Assembly: GCA_022571825.1 (NCBI GenBank)
Contig: JACZXC010000005.1
Span: 1-19,338, forward strand
Source of the DNA: Myxococcales bacterium
GTDB lineage: Bacteria > Myxococcota_A > UBA9160 > SMWR01
DNA length: 19,338 bases
Reading direction: 5' to 3'
A program made the position numbers and the translations under genes. The notes beneath the pieces were generated by a model. That model worked only from the letters and a program-made list of their open reading frames with translations. It searched no databases and was not told the origin of the DNA. Positions 7,797 through 15,878 of the stretch are shown here, in pieces (positions within the stretch are counted from its first letter, which is position 1; each line of letters starts with the position of its first letter).

Positions 7797-7956
7797 GCTC
7801 TGCCTCCGGCCACCGCCCGGTAAATCGTACCCTATCTCGCGCCGCGGTCGGCGTCACGGTCGTCGACGGTGTATGCTGCGCGACTCGCCGTGCCCTGATC
7901 TCCCCCCCCGTGTCCCCCCCGCAAGCGTCCTCGGCGCAGCTCGAGGGGAGAGCATC
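7797..7956. promoter_or_regulatory. Divergent promoter region between small-protein gene and SNF transporter
   Basis: These 160 bases carry the ribosome-binding sites of both neighbours: CCTCC 7803-7807 (GGAGG for the minus-strand gene) and GAGGGGAG 7943-7950, six bases before the transporter ATG. Possible -10 elements are TACGAT on the minus strand (7829 to 7824) and TATGCT on the plus strand (7872-7877). Neither has a good -35 partner, so the promoters are tentative. Confidence 0.35.
7902..7920. repeat. Double poly-C tract (C8-GTGT-C7)
   Basis: Eight consecutive C (7902-7909), then GTGT, then seven consecutive C (7914-7920) in the leader of the transporter gene, 37 bases before its start codon. 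Homopolymer runs this long are prone to replication or sequencing slippage. They lie inside an in-frame upstream extension of the transporter frame that begins at ATG 7873. Confidence 0.85.
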
Positions 7957-9288
7957 ATGAACCATCCCGCGAGGGAACAGTGGTCCAGCCGCAGGGGATT
8001 CGTACTTGCGGCGGTGGGGTCTGCCGTCGGACTGGGGAACATGTGGCGGTTCTCCTACCTCACCGCCGAGCACGGGGGCGCCGCCTTCGTGGTTCTCTAC
8101 ATCGGAATCACGCTCTTGGTGGGGGTCCCGGTGCTCCTGGCCGAGTTGGCCATCGGACGGGGCTCCCAGCGCAGCCCGATTCGCGCGCTCGTCCACTACG
8201 GCGGCCGGCGCTGGATGCCCCTGGGCTTCCTGTTCGTCGCAGCGGGGTTCCTGATCCTCTCCTACTACTCGGTGATCGCCGGCTGGACCCTGCGCTACGC
8301 CGGGATCGCCCTGGTCTCGGGTTTCGACTCGACCATCGCCGACCAGTTCTCGGAGATTGCCACGGGCTGGGATGCCTTCGCCTTCCATCTGGCCTTCATG
8401 GCGGGGACCGTCGCGATCGTGGGGAGCGGGGTGAAGGGAGGCATCGAGCGCACGGCCCTGCTCCTCATGCCCATTCTCTTCTTGATCGTGTGCGGACTGG
8501 CCGTCTACGCCTCGACGCTCGACGGCGCCGGCCGGGGCTACGACGTCTACTTGGCGACGGACTTCTCGAAGCTCCTCTCATTCCGGGTCCTCAAGGACGC
8601 GGCGGGTCAGGCCTTCTTCAGCCTGAGTCTGGGGATGGGCGCCATGCTCACCTTCGCGAGCTATCTGGGCCGTGATCATCACCTACCCAACGATTCCATG
8701 CTGATCGCCGGCGCGGACCTGGCGGTTGCCTTCGTTGCGGGGCTCGTGGTCTTTCCGATGATCTTTGCCCTGGGACTGTCGGAACAGGTGAGCGGCAGCA
8801 CGGTCGGCGCGCTCTTCATCACCCTCCCCCAGGCCTTTGCGGAGATGGGCGCGGTCGGGCGTGTCGTGGGGTTCCTCTTCTTCGCGGCGCTCATCGTCGG
8901 CGCTCTCACCTCGGCCGTCTCACTGCTCGAGGTCGTCGTCGCATCGACGATGGACGGTCTCGGGTGGCCCCGCCGCCGTGCCGCGGTCGTCGCGGGCATC
9001 GCGATCGCCGCCCTGGGATTCCCCTCGGCCTGGAGCACGGAGGTGCTGGGTGTGGTCGACCAGATCGCGAACAATCTGTTTCTGTTGGGCGGCGGACTCG
9101 CGCTAGCGGTCTTCGTGGGCTGGGTGATGAGGGATCCCATCGCCCAGGTCACAATCGGCGCAGAGGGAGTCCGCTGGTTCTCCCTCTGGCGATTCTTTCT
9201 CCGCTTCGCGGTGCCGGCAATCCTGGGCTTCGTGCTCTTTCAGGCCGTCCCGGACACCTGGAATGCGGTGATCGATCTGTTTTCCTAG
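7957..9288 (+). CDS. Sodium-dependent transporter, NSS/SNF family
   Basis: A 443-residue integral membrane protein of the neurotransmitter:sodium symporter family (PF00209), which couples Na+ entry to uptake of amino acids or related compounds. The hallmark first helix is at 14-35 (GFVLAAVGSAVGLGNMW then RFSYL), including the unwound GxGN substrate/sodium segment. Helix 2 contains VPVLLAELAIGRGS, and SYYSVIAGWTLRY (about 102-114) is the third-helix signature. About eleven hydrophobic helices can be counted, as in other bacterial members. ATG 7957 is chosen because GAGGGGAG sits six bases upstream and the family core begins right after it. In-frame ATGs further upstream (7873 and 7795) lack a ribosome-binding site. 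It is monocistronic, divergent from the small-protein gene and overlaps the stop of the convergent plsB by four bases. The substrate cannot be told. Confidence 0.94.
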   Translation: MNHPAREQWSSRRGFVLAAVGSAVGLGNMWRFSYLTAEHGGAAFVVLYIGITLLVGVPVLLAELAIGRGSQRSPIRALVHYGGRRWMPLGFLFVAAGFLILSYYSVIAGWTLRYAGIALVSGFDSTIADQFSEIATGWDAFAFHLAFMAGTVAIVGSGVKGGIERTALLLMPILFLIVCGLAVYASTLDGAGRGYDVYLATDFSKLLSFRVLKDAAGQAFFSLSLGMGAMLTFASYLGRDHHLPNDSMLIAGADLAVAFVAGLVVFPMIFALGLSEQVSGSTVGALFITLPQAFAEMGAVGRVVGFLFFAALIVGALTSAVSLLEVVVASTMDGLGWPRRRAAVVAGIAIAALGFPSAWSTEVLGVVDQIANNLFLLGGGLALAVFVGWVMRDPIAQVTIGAEGVRWFSLWRFFLRFAVPAILGFVLFQAVPDTWNAVIDLFS

Positions 9289-11666
9289 TCGATCAGGCCT
9301 GCCCGGCGGCTCGCCGCCAGGGCCTCGACGGCGTCGACCCGACGGAGAGTCGAGCGGATCTCCTCGGCGAAGGCGGCGCGACGCCCGGACCGGCCGCCGT
9401 CTTCTTGGAGCAGCCCGCGGTTGTCGGCGAGGCGCAGCGCGGTGCGAATCAGCACCTGGGAAACCGACGCTTTGCTCCGAATCCGATGCTGAAGGTGGTA
9501 CTGCTTGCCCAGCGCCATGCACGCTGCCACGCAGCGATCCGCGTCGAAGGGTTCCTCGGGGTCGCGCTGCTCGAGATGGTCTCCCAGGAGTCGGTAGGCC
9601 TCCAGAAAAGGTCGCAGCACGCGATGGGCGTGAAACGGGTGAAACCTGCGGAGGAGGGCCCGGATCGGCTCGGCTCCCGAACGCAGGTTCTGCTCCCAGT
9701 CCCGGTCGTTCAGGTCCAGCTCGCGCGCAATCTCGCCCCGGAAGAGCTCCTTCTCCGCGAAGAAGAACTCGAACTTGAGAAGGTCGCGCAGTCCCATGAC
9801 GGCGTCCCAGAACCCGTCCGCGCCCTCGGAGACCTCGGCCTCGCCGGCTTGCAGCAGCGCGAGCTCGGCGATCGCGGGGTTCACGAAGAAGTGAATGATC
9901 GTATTGCGGTAGTAGGCGGCGGCGAGCTGCTGGTCGGGCCCGATACGATACACCACCTCGATCCCCCCGCTGAATCGCGATACGACCCCGTTGTCGACCA
10001 GCGTGTCGAGGGTCCGACGGATCTCTGCATCGTCGTCGAGGTCCCGGGCGCCGGTGTCGGGCAGAGCACGTCGGCGCGCGTAGGTCCGCAGCTCGTTCAG
10101 CGCCCGGTGGATTTCGTCCAGAGTGAGTGCCTGGTCCCCGCTTCCCAGCAGCGCCATCGTCAGCAGCGACGCCGCGGTGATCGGCGTGACCTGGTTGATT
10201 CGAACCGCTACCTCGAAGGCGAGCTTCCGAACCGCGAGGTTGGTCTCATCGGCGTCAGGAGCCGCCGTCGGGTCCGCTTGGCCGAGGGTCTTTGCCAATG
10301 AGATCGGGTCGCCGAAGCGGAAATAAATATCTCCGTAGTGCGCGCGAAGCCGGCGGACGACGCCCAGGAGCCAGCCGAAGCTCTCCCTCTTCTTTCGCGC
10401 ACCGGACTGCTCCGCCGCATAGTCGCGAACGTCCTGGATCTGGTCGTAGGCGATGGAGACCGGAATCAGCATCACGTCTTCCGCCTTGCCGCGTCGGTAG
10501 GCGTCGACCACGTGGGCGAGCAGGCCAAAGCGTGGGGGCAGCAGCTTTCCGGAACGGGATCGCCCTCCCTCGATGTACCACTCCAGGGAGAATCGCTTTT
10601 CGATCAGGAAGTCGATGTAGTGATGCAACACGAACTTGTAGACGGGATCGTCCTTGAAGGAGCGGCGGATGAAGAAGACACCGCTGCGTCGGATGATGGG
10701 ACCGAGGGGCAGGAAGTTCATGTTGATTCCACCCGCCGTGTGGTTCGGGGGATGGCCCTGCTCATGGAGGGCGTATTGGAGCACCAGATGGTCGAGGTTC
10801 GATTTGTGCGAGGGCAGGAACACGACGGGATAGCGTCCGGACAGCGCCTTCAGCCGTGCGAGCTGCTCGGGGTCATAGTGCAGGGCCTCCCCGTAGCCCT
10901 GGGTGTAGAGCAGGCGGATCAGGTGGGCGGCGATGTCGATCACGAAGGGACTGTGGGTGGCCGCGATCTCTCGCAAGATGCGCGATGCGTCGGCGGTGAT
11001 TTCCCGCTGGGGGCGATCCAGCTCCAGCGCGAGACGGAGCAGCCCGCCCCGGAACGACGCGTTCCCCAGAATGTCTTCGTGGACCAGGCGCGGGACCTTG
11101 TAACGATTGCCGCGCAGGCGCCGCTCCGCCCGTTCCAGGGCCAGGGCCGCCTGGCGCGCGACGAATTCCGCGAGGCCGGTGGTCTGGGCCAGGTCAGCGC
11201 CGCCGGCGCGCCGCCAGCGATGCCGGACTTCGGACGCGGGCGCCGGCTCGCCGGCGACGATTCGGCAGCGATCGGGATGGCGGCGCAGGATCCAGGCTTG
11301 GCGCAGGCGTCCCGGATCCCTCGGATCTCCGAAGCGGAGCAGATCGGAGAGCCGAACGGTCCGTGTGCCGCCCCGTTTCTTGGGAAGCCAGGCGACCCGG
11401 AGTGGTGCGAGCAGAACCTCTTCTCCGGCCGCCAGACACGCGTCGAGGGCTTCGAGGCTGGATCGACCCCGCCGGCGGCGCGTGGCGGGGATCCGGATCG
11501 ACTCGTGGCTGCGCGGGTCGAGGCCATCGGGTCGATTGCGCTCGATCCAGGCCTCGAGGATCCGGGCCTCGAGGCCGCTCGAAGCATCCAGCAGGAAGAC
11601 GGGGCGCTGCCCCTCGAGGGCGGGCCAGTCCGGCTCGTCGGTCATCGCGGCGAGAATGGGCGCCAT
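9285..11666 (-). CDS. plsB: Glycerol-3-phosphate 1-O-acyltransferase, PlsB type
   Basis: A 793-residue protein close in length to E. coli PlsB (about 807). It transfers an acyl group to sn-1 of glycerol-3-phosphate, the first step of phospholipid synthesis, at the inner face of the membrane. After an N-terminal region of about 270 residues, the acyltransferase motifs are all present: block I HKSNLD with His287 and Asp292, block II GVFFIRR (329-335), block III EGGRSRSGK (366-374) and block IV IPVSIAYD (401-408). The C-terminal half (about 470-793) is the helical region typical of PlsB. The start is ATG 11666, or possibly the in-frame ATG 11645 (residue 8); neither has a strong Shine-Dalgarno sequence. 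It lies 35 bases after the M20 gene on the same strand. Its stop TAG shares the palindrome CTAG with the convergent transporter gene. A dihydroxyacetone-phosphate or other acyl acceptor cannot be excluded. Confidence 0.92.
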   Translation of the reverse strand: MAPILAAMTDEPDWPALEGQRPVFLLDASSGLEARILEAWIERNRPDGLDPRSHESIRIPATRRRRGRSSLEALDACLAAGEEVLLAPLRVAWLPKKRGGTRTVRLSDLLRFGDPRDPGRLRQAWILRRHPDRCRIVAGEPAPASEVRHRWRRAGGADLAQTTGLAEFVARQAALALERAERRLRGNRYKVPRLVHEDILGNASFRGGLLRLALELDRPQREITADASRILREIAATHSPFVIDIAAHLIRLLYTQGYGEALHYDPEQLARLKALSGRYPVVFLPSHKSNLDHLVLQYALHEQGHPPNHTAGGINMNFLPLGPIIRRSGVFFIRRSFKDDPVYKFVLHHYIDFLIEKRFSLEWYIEGGRSRSGKLLPPRFGLLAHVVDAYRRGKAEDVMLIPVSIAYDQIQDVRDYAAEQSGARKKRESFGWLLGVVRRLRAHYGDIYFRFGDPISLAKTLGQADPTAAPDADETNLAVRKLAFEVAVRINQVTPITAASLLTMALLGSGDQALTLDEIHRALNELRTYARRRALPDTGARDLDDDAEIRRTLDTLVDNGVVSRFSGGIEVVYRIGPDQQLAAAYYRNTIIHFFVNPAIAELALLQAGEAEVSEGADGFWDAVMGLRDLLKFEFFFAEKELFRGEIARELDLNDRDWEQNLRSGAEPIRALLRRFHPFHAHRVLRPFLEAYRLLGDHLEQRDPEEPFDADRCVAACMALGKQYHLQHRIRSKASVSQVLIRTALRLADNRGLLQEDGGRSGRRAAFAEEIRSTLRRVDAVEALAASRRAGLID

Positions 11667-11701
11667 CGATAGCGGATTCTACCACCCCCGGGTGCGCTCA
11701 A

Positions 11702-13033
11702 TCATTTTCCTCTCGCGGTCGCAGCGTCGGCCAAGTAGTCGATGGCCAGGGCCGACATCGCGCGCACTCCGAGCAGCAGCGCGTCCTCGTCCACGAAGAA
11801 ACGCGGCGAATGGTTGGATGCGGCGTCCCGTTCGGGAACTCCCGGTGGGCGGATGCCGAGCCAGAAATAGAAGCCCGGAATACGCAGGGCATAGTGACCG
11901 AAATCTTCGGCACCGGTGCGCGGGAGCGGGTGCGCCACCCTCTCGGCGCCTGCAACGCGCCTGAGTGTAGGGAGCATCCTGCGCCCGAGCTCGGGGTCAT
12001 TGTGGGTCACCGGATAGCCTCGATTCGTATCGATTTCGACATCGACACGGGCTCCGGCGCTCTCGGCGATGCCCGCGGCGACGCGGCGAATTCGCTCGTG
12101 AAGCTCCCTGCGCTGGACTGAGTCCAGCGAACGGATCGTGCCCACCATCTCGACTTCTCCGGGGATGATGTTGTGTCGTACACCGCCGTGGATCGATCCG
12201 ATCGATACGACCGAAGGAATGCGTGCGTCGACCTGTCGCCCGGGTATCGCCTGGATTTCTAGCACGATGCGAGAGGCCACCGCGATCGTATCCACGCCCA
12301 GCCACGGGTAGGCGGCGTGGGTTTGTTGGCCCGAGACCACGATGCGCATGCGATCGGAGCTGGCCATCGCCCCGCCGGCACGATAGGCGAGGGTTCCGGT
12401 CTCGTGTTGGGGGACGACGTGGAGAGCGAAGATCGCACCGGGTACTGGTGCCTCGAGAGCTCCCTCCTCGATCATGAGGCGCGCGCCGCCCTCTTCACCG
12501 GGGGGTGGTCGCTCCTCCGCTGGTTGGAACAGGAACACCACTGTTCCGGGCAGGCGCTCGCGCACACCGGCGAGTACCTCGGCCGTTCCCAGCAGGATGG
12601 CTGTGTGCGCGTCGTGGCCGCAGGCATGCATCACGCCGACCTCGCGGCCGCCGGTGGTGGAGCGCACCTTGGAGGCGAAGGGAAGCTCCAACTCCTCGGT
12701 CACGGGAAGTGCATCCATGTCGGCCCGCAGTGCGACGACGGGGCCCGGGACGGAACCCCGCAATACGCCGATGACTCCGGTGTGTGCCACCTGGGTGCGC
12801 ACTTCGAGTCCCAACCCGCGAAGGTGCTCGGCGACGATGCCCGCCGTTCGAAATTCGCGATTGGAGAGTTCTGGATGGGCGTGGAGATCGCGCCTCCAGG
12901 CGATGACCCGAGACTCCACCGAGGCGGCCCGCCCCTCGATCTCGTCGCGAAGCGCGACCCCGGGGCTTTCGGCGATGTTCCCGGCGGCGGCGAGAGCCAG
13001 CGCCAGAGTGGCCCCAGGTCGGGTTCGGTGCAT
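11702..13033 (-). CDS. Exported M20-family amidohydrolase (M20D, hippurate hydrolase-like)
   Basis: A 443-residue zinc-dependent peptidase/amidohydrolase. Residues 1 to about 23 look like a secretion signal (MHRTRP, then ATLALALAAAG), so the enzyme probably acts in the periplasm, unlike most cytoplasmic M20D enzymes. Core motifs: DLHAHPELSNREF (49-61), ADMDALPV (104-111), the metal block ACGHDAHTA (137-145) with Cys138 and His140, Glu173/Glu174 in FQPAEERPPPGEEGG, His205 in ALHVVP, the dimerisation-domain histidine in GQQTHAAYP (235-243) and the last ligand His408 in SNHSPRF. The family hydrolyses N-acyl or amidated amino acids. The start ATG 13033 has GGAGG (13038-13042) four bases upstream, so longer in-frame starts are not needed. 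It heads a two-gene unit with plsB and is divergent from the membrane hydrolase gene. Confidence 0.93.
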   Translation of the reverse strand: MHRTRPGATLALALAAAGNIAESPGVALRDEIEGRAASVESRVIAWRRDLHAHPELSNREFRTAGIVAEHLRGLGLEVRTQVAHTGVIGVLRGSVPGPVVALRADMDALPVTEELELPFASKVRSTTGGREVGVMHACGHDAHTAILLGTAEVLAGVRERLPGTVVFLFQPAEERPPPGEEGGARLMIEEGALEAPVPGAIFALHVVPQHETGTLAYRAGGAMASSDRMRIVVSGQQTHAAYPWLGVDTIAVASRIVLEIQAIPGRQVDARIPSVVSIGSIHGGVRHNIIPGEVEMVGTIRSLDSVQRRELHERIRRVAAGIAESAGARVDVEIDTNRGYPVTHNDPELGRRMLPTLRRVAGAERVAHPLPRTGAEDFGHYALRIPGFYFWLGIRPPGVPERDAASNHSPRFFVDEDALLLGVRAMSALAIDYLADAATARGK

Positions 13034-13120
13034 GGCGCCTCCGTGTCGCTTCAGGGTATCGTTGGCCCCAGTCGTTCGCCGCACACGATCGTCGCGATGT
13101 TGCGCGGTTTTGGGGGATTC
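13034..13120. promoter_or_regulatory. Divergent intergenic region M20 / membrane hydrolase
   Basis: Only 87 bases separate the two divergent start codons, so promoters must overlap or sit close together. CCTCC 13038-13042 is the minus-strand GGAGG of the M20 gene, and GGGGGA 13112-13117 is a ribosome-binding site for the plus-strand gene with three-base spacing. No convincing promoter hexamers are seen. Confidence 0.35.
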
Positions 13121-14566
13121 ATGTCGGATGACCGCCGTTGGCCCGCGGAGGCGTGGATTCCGCTGCTGGCGGGAGTTCTCTGGCTCTGGCACGGCCCGGA
13201 ACATGGACTCGCGGGTTTCCTGTTCGCCCTGTTACCCGGGTGCCTGTTGTTGGGCTCCGGCGTCGCCATGCTGCTCATGCCGGGAGACCGTCGGATTTCC
13301 AATTTCACGGCCTTGGGTGGCCTGCTCGGGGCACTGTTCTCGTTGCCCGCTGTTTTTTTCGTCGGTCCGGCGTCGGCGTTGCTTCTGATCGCCGTCTCCG
13401 TCGCCGGCTTCGTCACCGCGGGGGTCCACACCATCCGACTCGCCGCCCGGACCGACGAAGCGCCCGAGGTGCGCCCCACGGTAGGAATCTCGGCCCAGGT
13501 CGCTGTCGACGAGGCACTCATCGCATTCTGGCAGCTGACCCTTCCGCTGCCGAAGCGGGCGGACCATGTCCGGGTCGAGCGGGAGCTCGCCGACGCCCGC
13601 GCCCTCTTCGATGCGTCGGGATGGCTCGAGAAACCGGCCGACTACCACATGGCTCCCCCGCCAGTGGAATCACCGAATCTGCGCCAGGCGAAGCTGGGAG
13701 GGCTCCGCTATGAACATCTCAGCTTCGAAAGTGGCTACGCCCCGCATCCCGACGAGCCCGGACGCGAGCGTTGGCTCGACCACGGGCCGGTCCGAACCGC
13801 TCACGCCTGGGTCCTGCGCCACGGATCCGAGCCGCGTCCCTGGCTGGTTTGCATTCACGGATTCCAGATGGGATGGCCCTTCATGGATCTGGCGGCGTTC
13901 CCTCCGTCATGGCTGCATCGACGGCTGGGCCTGAACCTGATCGTGCCGACGCTTCCGCTCCACGGTCTTCGCAAGATCGGACGCCTCAGCGGCGACGGGT
14001 TCCTTTCCCTCGACATCCTCAACGTCGTCCACGCGGTCTCCCAGGGACTCTGGGACATCCGGCGAATGCTCGGCTGGGTGCGGGAACAGCAGGCCGCCAC
14101 GGGCGTCGGCGTCATGGGCTATTCCCTGGGCGGCTATCACGCGGCGCTCCTCGCTTGCCTCGACGACGATCTCGACTGCGTCATCGCGGGCATCCCGCTC
14201 GCCGATGTGACGTGGGCGATCGAACGCCATGGTCCACCGCTGCATCTGCGCGAGGCCGAAGCGAGCGGGCTCGAAGCCGCTGCCATGCGAGCGGTGCTCC
14301 GCGTGGTCTCCCCGCTGATCCTAGAGCCCCAGATCCCCCGCGAACGGCGCTACCTTTTCGCCGGCGCCGCCGATCCCATCGTCACCCCCGATCAGGTGCG
14401 GGACCTGTGGCGCCACTGGGATCGGCCGCGAATCGAGTGGTATCGGGGAGGTCACGTCACCTTCCGCGCCCACCCCTCGGTGATCCAGCTGGTCGATGGG
14501 GCGATCCGCGAGTCGCTCCTCGAGGGCCGCCTCCGTCTGCATCCGTCGGGTCTCCCGCCGAGCTGA
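13121..14566 (+). CDS. Membrane-anchored alpha/beta hydrolase (ABHD18-like?)
   Basis: A 481-residue protein in two parts. Residues about 9-105 hold three or four hydrophobic helices (around 11-25, 29-53, 63-82 and 86-104). Residues about 225-475 are an alpha/beta-hydrolase fold: the oxyanion HG motif in WLVCIHGF (241-248), nucleophile Ser335 in GYSLGG, acid Asp418 in AGAADPIV and catalytic His445 in RGGHVTF, so the triad is complete. The blocks LNLIVPTLPLHGLRK and GDGFLSLDILNVVHA recall the ABHD18/DUF2048-type family, but I cannot confirm that, nor name a substrate; a lipid or ester is likely given the anchor. ATG 13121 is chosen because of GGGGGA just upstream. ATG 13097 would add eight residues with no ribosome-binding site. 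It is divergent from M20, and its 3' end faces the MFS gene across 54 bases. Confidence 0.85.
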   Translation: MSDDRRWPAEAWIPLLAGVLWLWHGPEHGLAGFLFALLPGCLLLGSGVAMLLMPGDRRISNFTALGGLLGALFSLPAVFFVGPASALLLIAVSVAGFVTAGVHTIRLAARTDEAPEVRPTVGISAQVAVDEALIAFWQLTLPLPKRADHVRVERELADARALFDASGWLEKPADYHMAPPPVESPNLRQAKLGGLRYEHLSFESGYAPHPDEPGRERWLDHGPVRTAHAWVLRHGSEPRPWLVCIHGFQMGWPFMDLAAFPPSWLHRRLGLNLIVPTLPLHGLRKIGRLSGDGFLSLDILNVVHAVSQGLWDIRRMLGWVREQQAATGVGVMGYSLGGYHAALLACLDDDLDCVIAGIPLADVTWAIERHGPPLHLREAEASGLEAAAMRAVLRVVSPLILEPQIPRERRYLFAGAADPIVTPDQVRDLWRHWDRPRIEWYRGGHVTFRAHPSVIQLVDGAIRESLLEGRLRLHPSGLPPS

Positions 14567-14588
14567 GACCATCGGACCCGAGGTGCCG

Positions 14589-14612
14589 GGTGCGCACCGA
14601 TCCAGGGATCGG
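14589..14612. terminator. Possible bidirectional hairpin terminator region
   Basis: Between two convergent stops there is a perfect 10-base palindrome GGTGCGCACC (14589-14598) overlapping a second inverted repeat CCGATCC-AG-GGATCGG (14597-14612). Either could form a stem in RNA from either strand, as expected between convergent genes. There is no T tract, so intrinsic termination is unproven. Confidence 0.3.
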
Positions 14613-14620
14613 GGCGACCT

Positions 14621-15874
14621 TCAGCGCCGGGATGTCCTCGGAACCCGCAGGCCCGCGGCAACCAACGCGGCTGCCACATAGGCGACGGCGAAGAGATGAA
14701 AGGCCGACGTGTAGCTCCCCGTTGCGTCGTAGATCCACCCGGCCAGGGGAGCGCCCGGGGCGATGATCGGTACCTGAAACGGGCGCAGCAAGCCGGACAC
14801 CTTGCCAAAAGAGATTCGGCCGAAGGTGGCGCTGGTGATGGACGCGTGGAGCGGGATCACGCCCCCCATTCCGAAGCCAAAAAGTACCACTCCGCTCGCT
14901 AGGCTCGGGTAGGTCCGGGCGTTCATGATCGCGAGTAGCCCGGCGAGCTGGGACCCAAAGGAGATCCACACCGCGATGCGCGGATCAAATCGGTCGAAGA
15001 GCCATCCGAAGGCAATCTTGCCCAGGATCCCCGCACCCGCGGCGATCGAAAGCACCCAGGCCGCTCGATATCGGGGAATGCCCAGATCGTCCGCGTGGGG
15101 GACGAGATGCACGAGGACCGCCGAAAGAGAGAAAAGTACCAGTCCGAACGCGACCGTGAGGATCCAGAAATTGCGCGAGCGCAGGATGTCGCGCGTGTGC
15201 CACATCGTCTCCGGGACGGCGCCGCCATCGGCCCGGGCGGGCTGGGGGGCCTCGCCGTCGGGCAGCAAGCCCATCGACTCGGGTCGATCCACCACGAAGC
15301 GACCCACCAACGGTATCACGATGACGAAGGTGCAGACGCCGTACACCGCGAAGGCTCCGCGCCAGCCTACCTCTGCGATCAGCCAGGTCGCCGCGCTGGG
15401 CATCACGAGCCCCGCGAGGGAGATGCCGATGGTCGCGATTCCGAAGGCGGTACCCCGCCGGGCGACGAACCAGTTGGCCACGAGCTTCGACGTGGCGATG
15501 CCGCCCATCAGGGCTCCGCCGATGCCCAGCAGCGTTCCCAGCACGAGATAGTACTGCCAGAACGAAGAGATCTGCGACATCAGCGCGAAACCCAGACTCA
15601 CGCAGACCGCGCCCGCGATCATGATGCGCTTGACAGGAACACGGTCGACGGCCCGTCCCACGAAGGGGGCCACTCCCGCTCCCACCAGGTTCGAGATCGA
15701 AAGCCCCAGGGCTACGCCAAAGCGTGTCCCGGAGCCCAGGTCCGCCGCGATGGCCTTGAAGAATACGCCGTAGGAGTAGAAGTAGAATCCGACGGCAATG
15801 AAGTCGACTAGGAACACCACGGCGACGATGCGCCAGCCGTAGAAGCCCCAGCCCGGCGAGCGAGGGTCGTCCAC
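14621..15874 (-). CDS. MFS transporter, monocarboxylate/OFA-like
   Basis: A 417-residue major facilitator superfamily protein (PF07690) with about twelve hydrophobic helices and a central cytoplasmic loop around 205-230 (PDGEAPQPARADGG). The N-terminus GFYGWRIVAVVFLVDFIAVG followed by YSYGVFF is the pattern I know from the oxalate/formate and monocarboxylate porter branch, and GRAVDRVPVKRIM is the family loop 2-3 motif. The second half repeats it in FGWLFDRFDPRIA. It likely moves a carboxylate or similar small acid across the inner membrane. The start is GTG, only four bases after the stop of the upstream GPH transporter gene and with a weak Shine-Dalgarno sequence, so translation is probably coupled. 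It is the last gene of the thiolase operon. Confidence 0.92.
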   Translation of the reverse strand: MDDPRSPGWGFYGWRIVAVVFLVDFIAVGFYFYSYGVFFKAIAADLGSGTRFGVALGLSISNLVGAGVAPFVGRAVDRVPVKRIMIAGAVCVSLGFALMSQISSFWQYYLVLGTLLGIGGALMGGIATSKLVANWFVARRGTAFGIATIGISLAGLVMPSAATWLIAEVGWRGAFAVYGVCTFVIVIPLVGRFVVDRPESMGLLPDGEAPQPARADGGAVPETMWHTRDILRSRNFWILTVAFGLVLFSLSAVLVHLVPHADDLGIPRYRAAWVLSIAAGAGILGKIAFGWLFDRFDPRIAVWISFGSQLAGLLAIMNARTYPSLASGVVLFGFGMGGVIPLHASITSATFGRISFGKVSGLLRPFQVPIIAPGAPLAGWIYDATGSYTSAFHLFAVAYVAAALVAAGLRVPRTSRR

Positions 15875-15878
15875 CGTC

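Noticed and set aside
10338..11672. Open frame of 444 codons on the + strand opposite plsB
   Set aside because: The PlsB motifs on the minus strand are complete; the + frame has no recognisable domain.
12317..13120. Upstream extension of the membrane hydrolase frame to 749 codons
   Set aside because: The extra 268 codons are antisense to the M20 gene; GGGGGA before ATG 13121 marks the real start.
13034..13204. Upstream extension of the M20 frame to 500 codons
   Set aside because: ATG 13033 has a GGAGG at correct spacing and gives a signal peptide; the extension would overlap the divergent hydrolase start.
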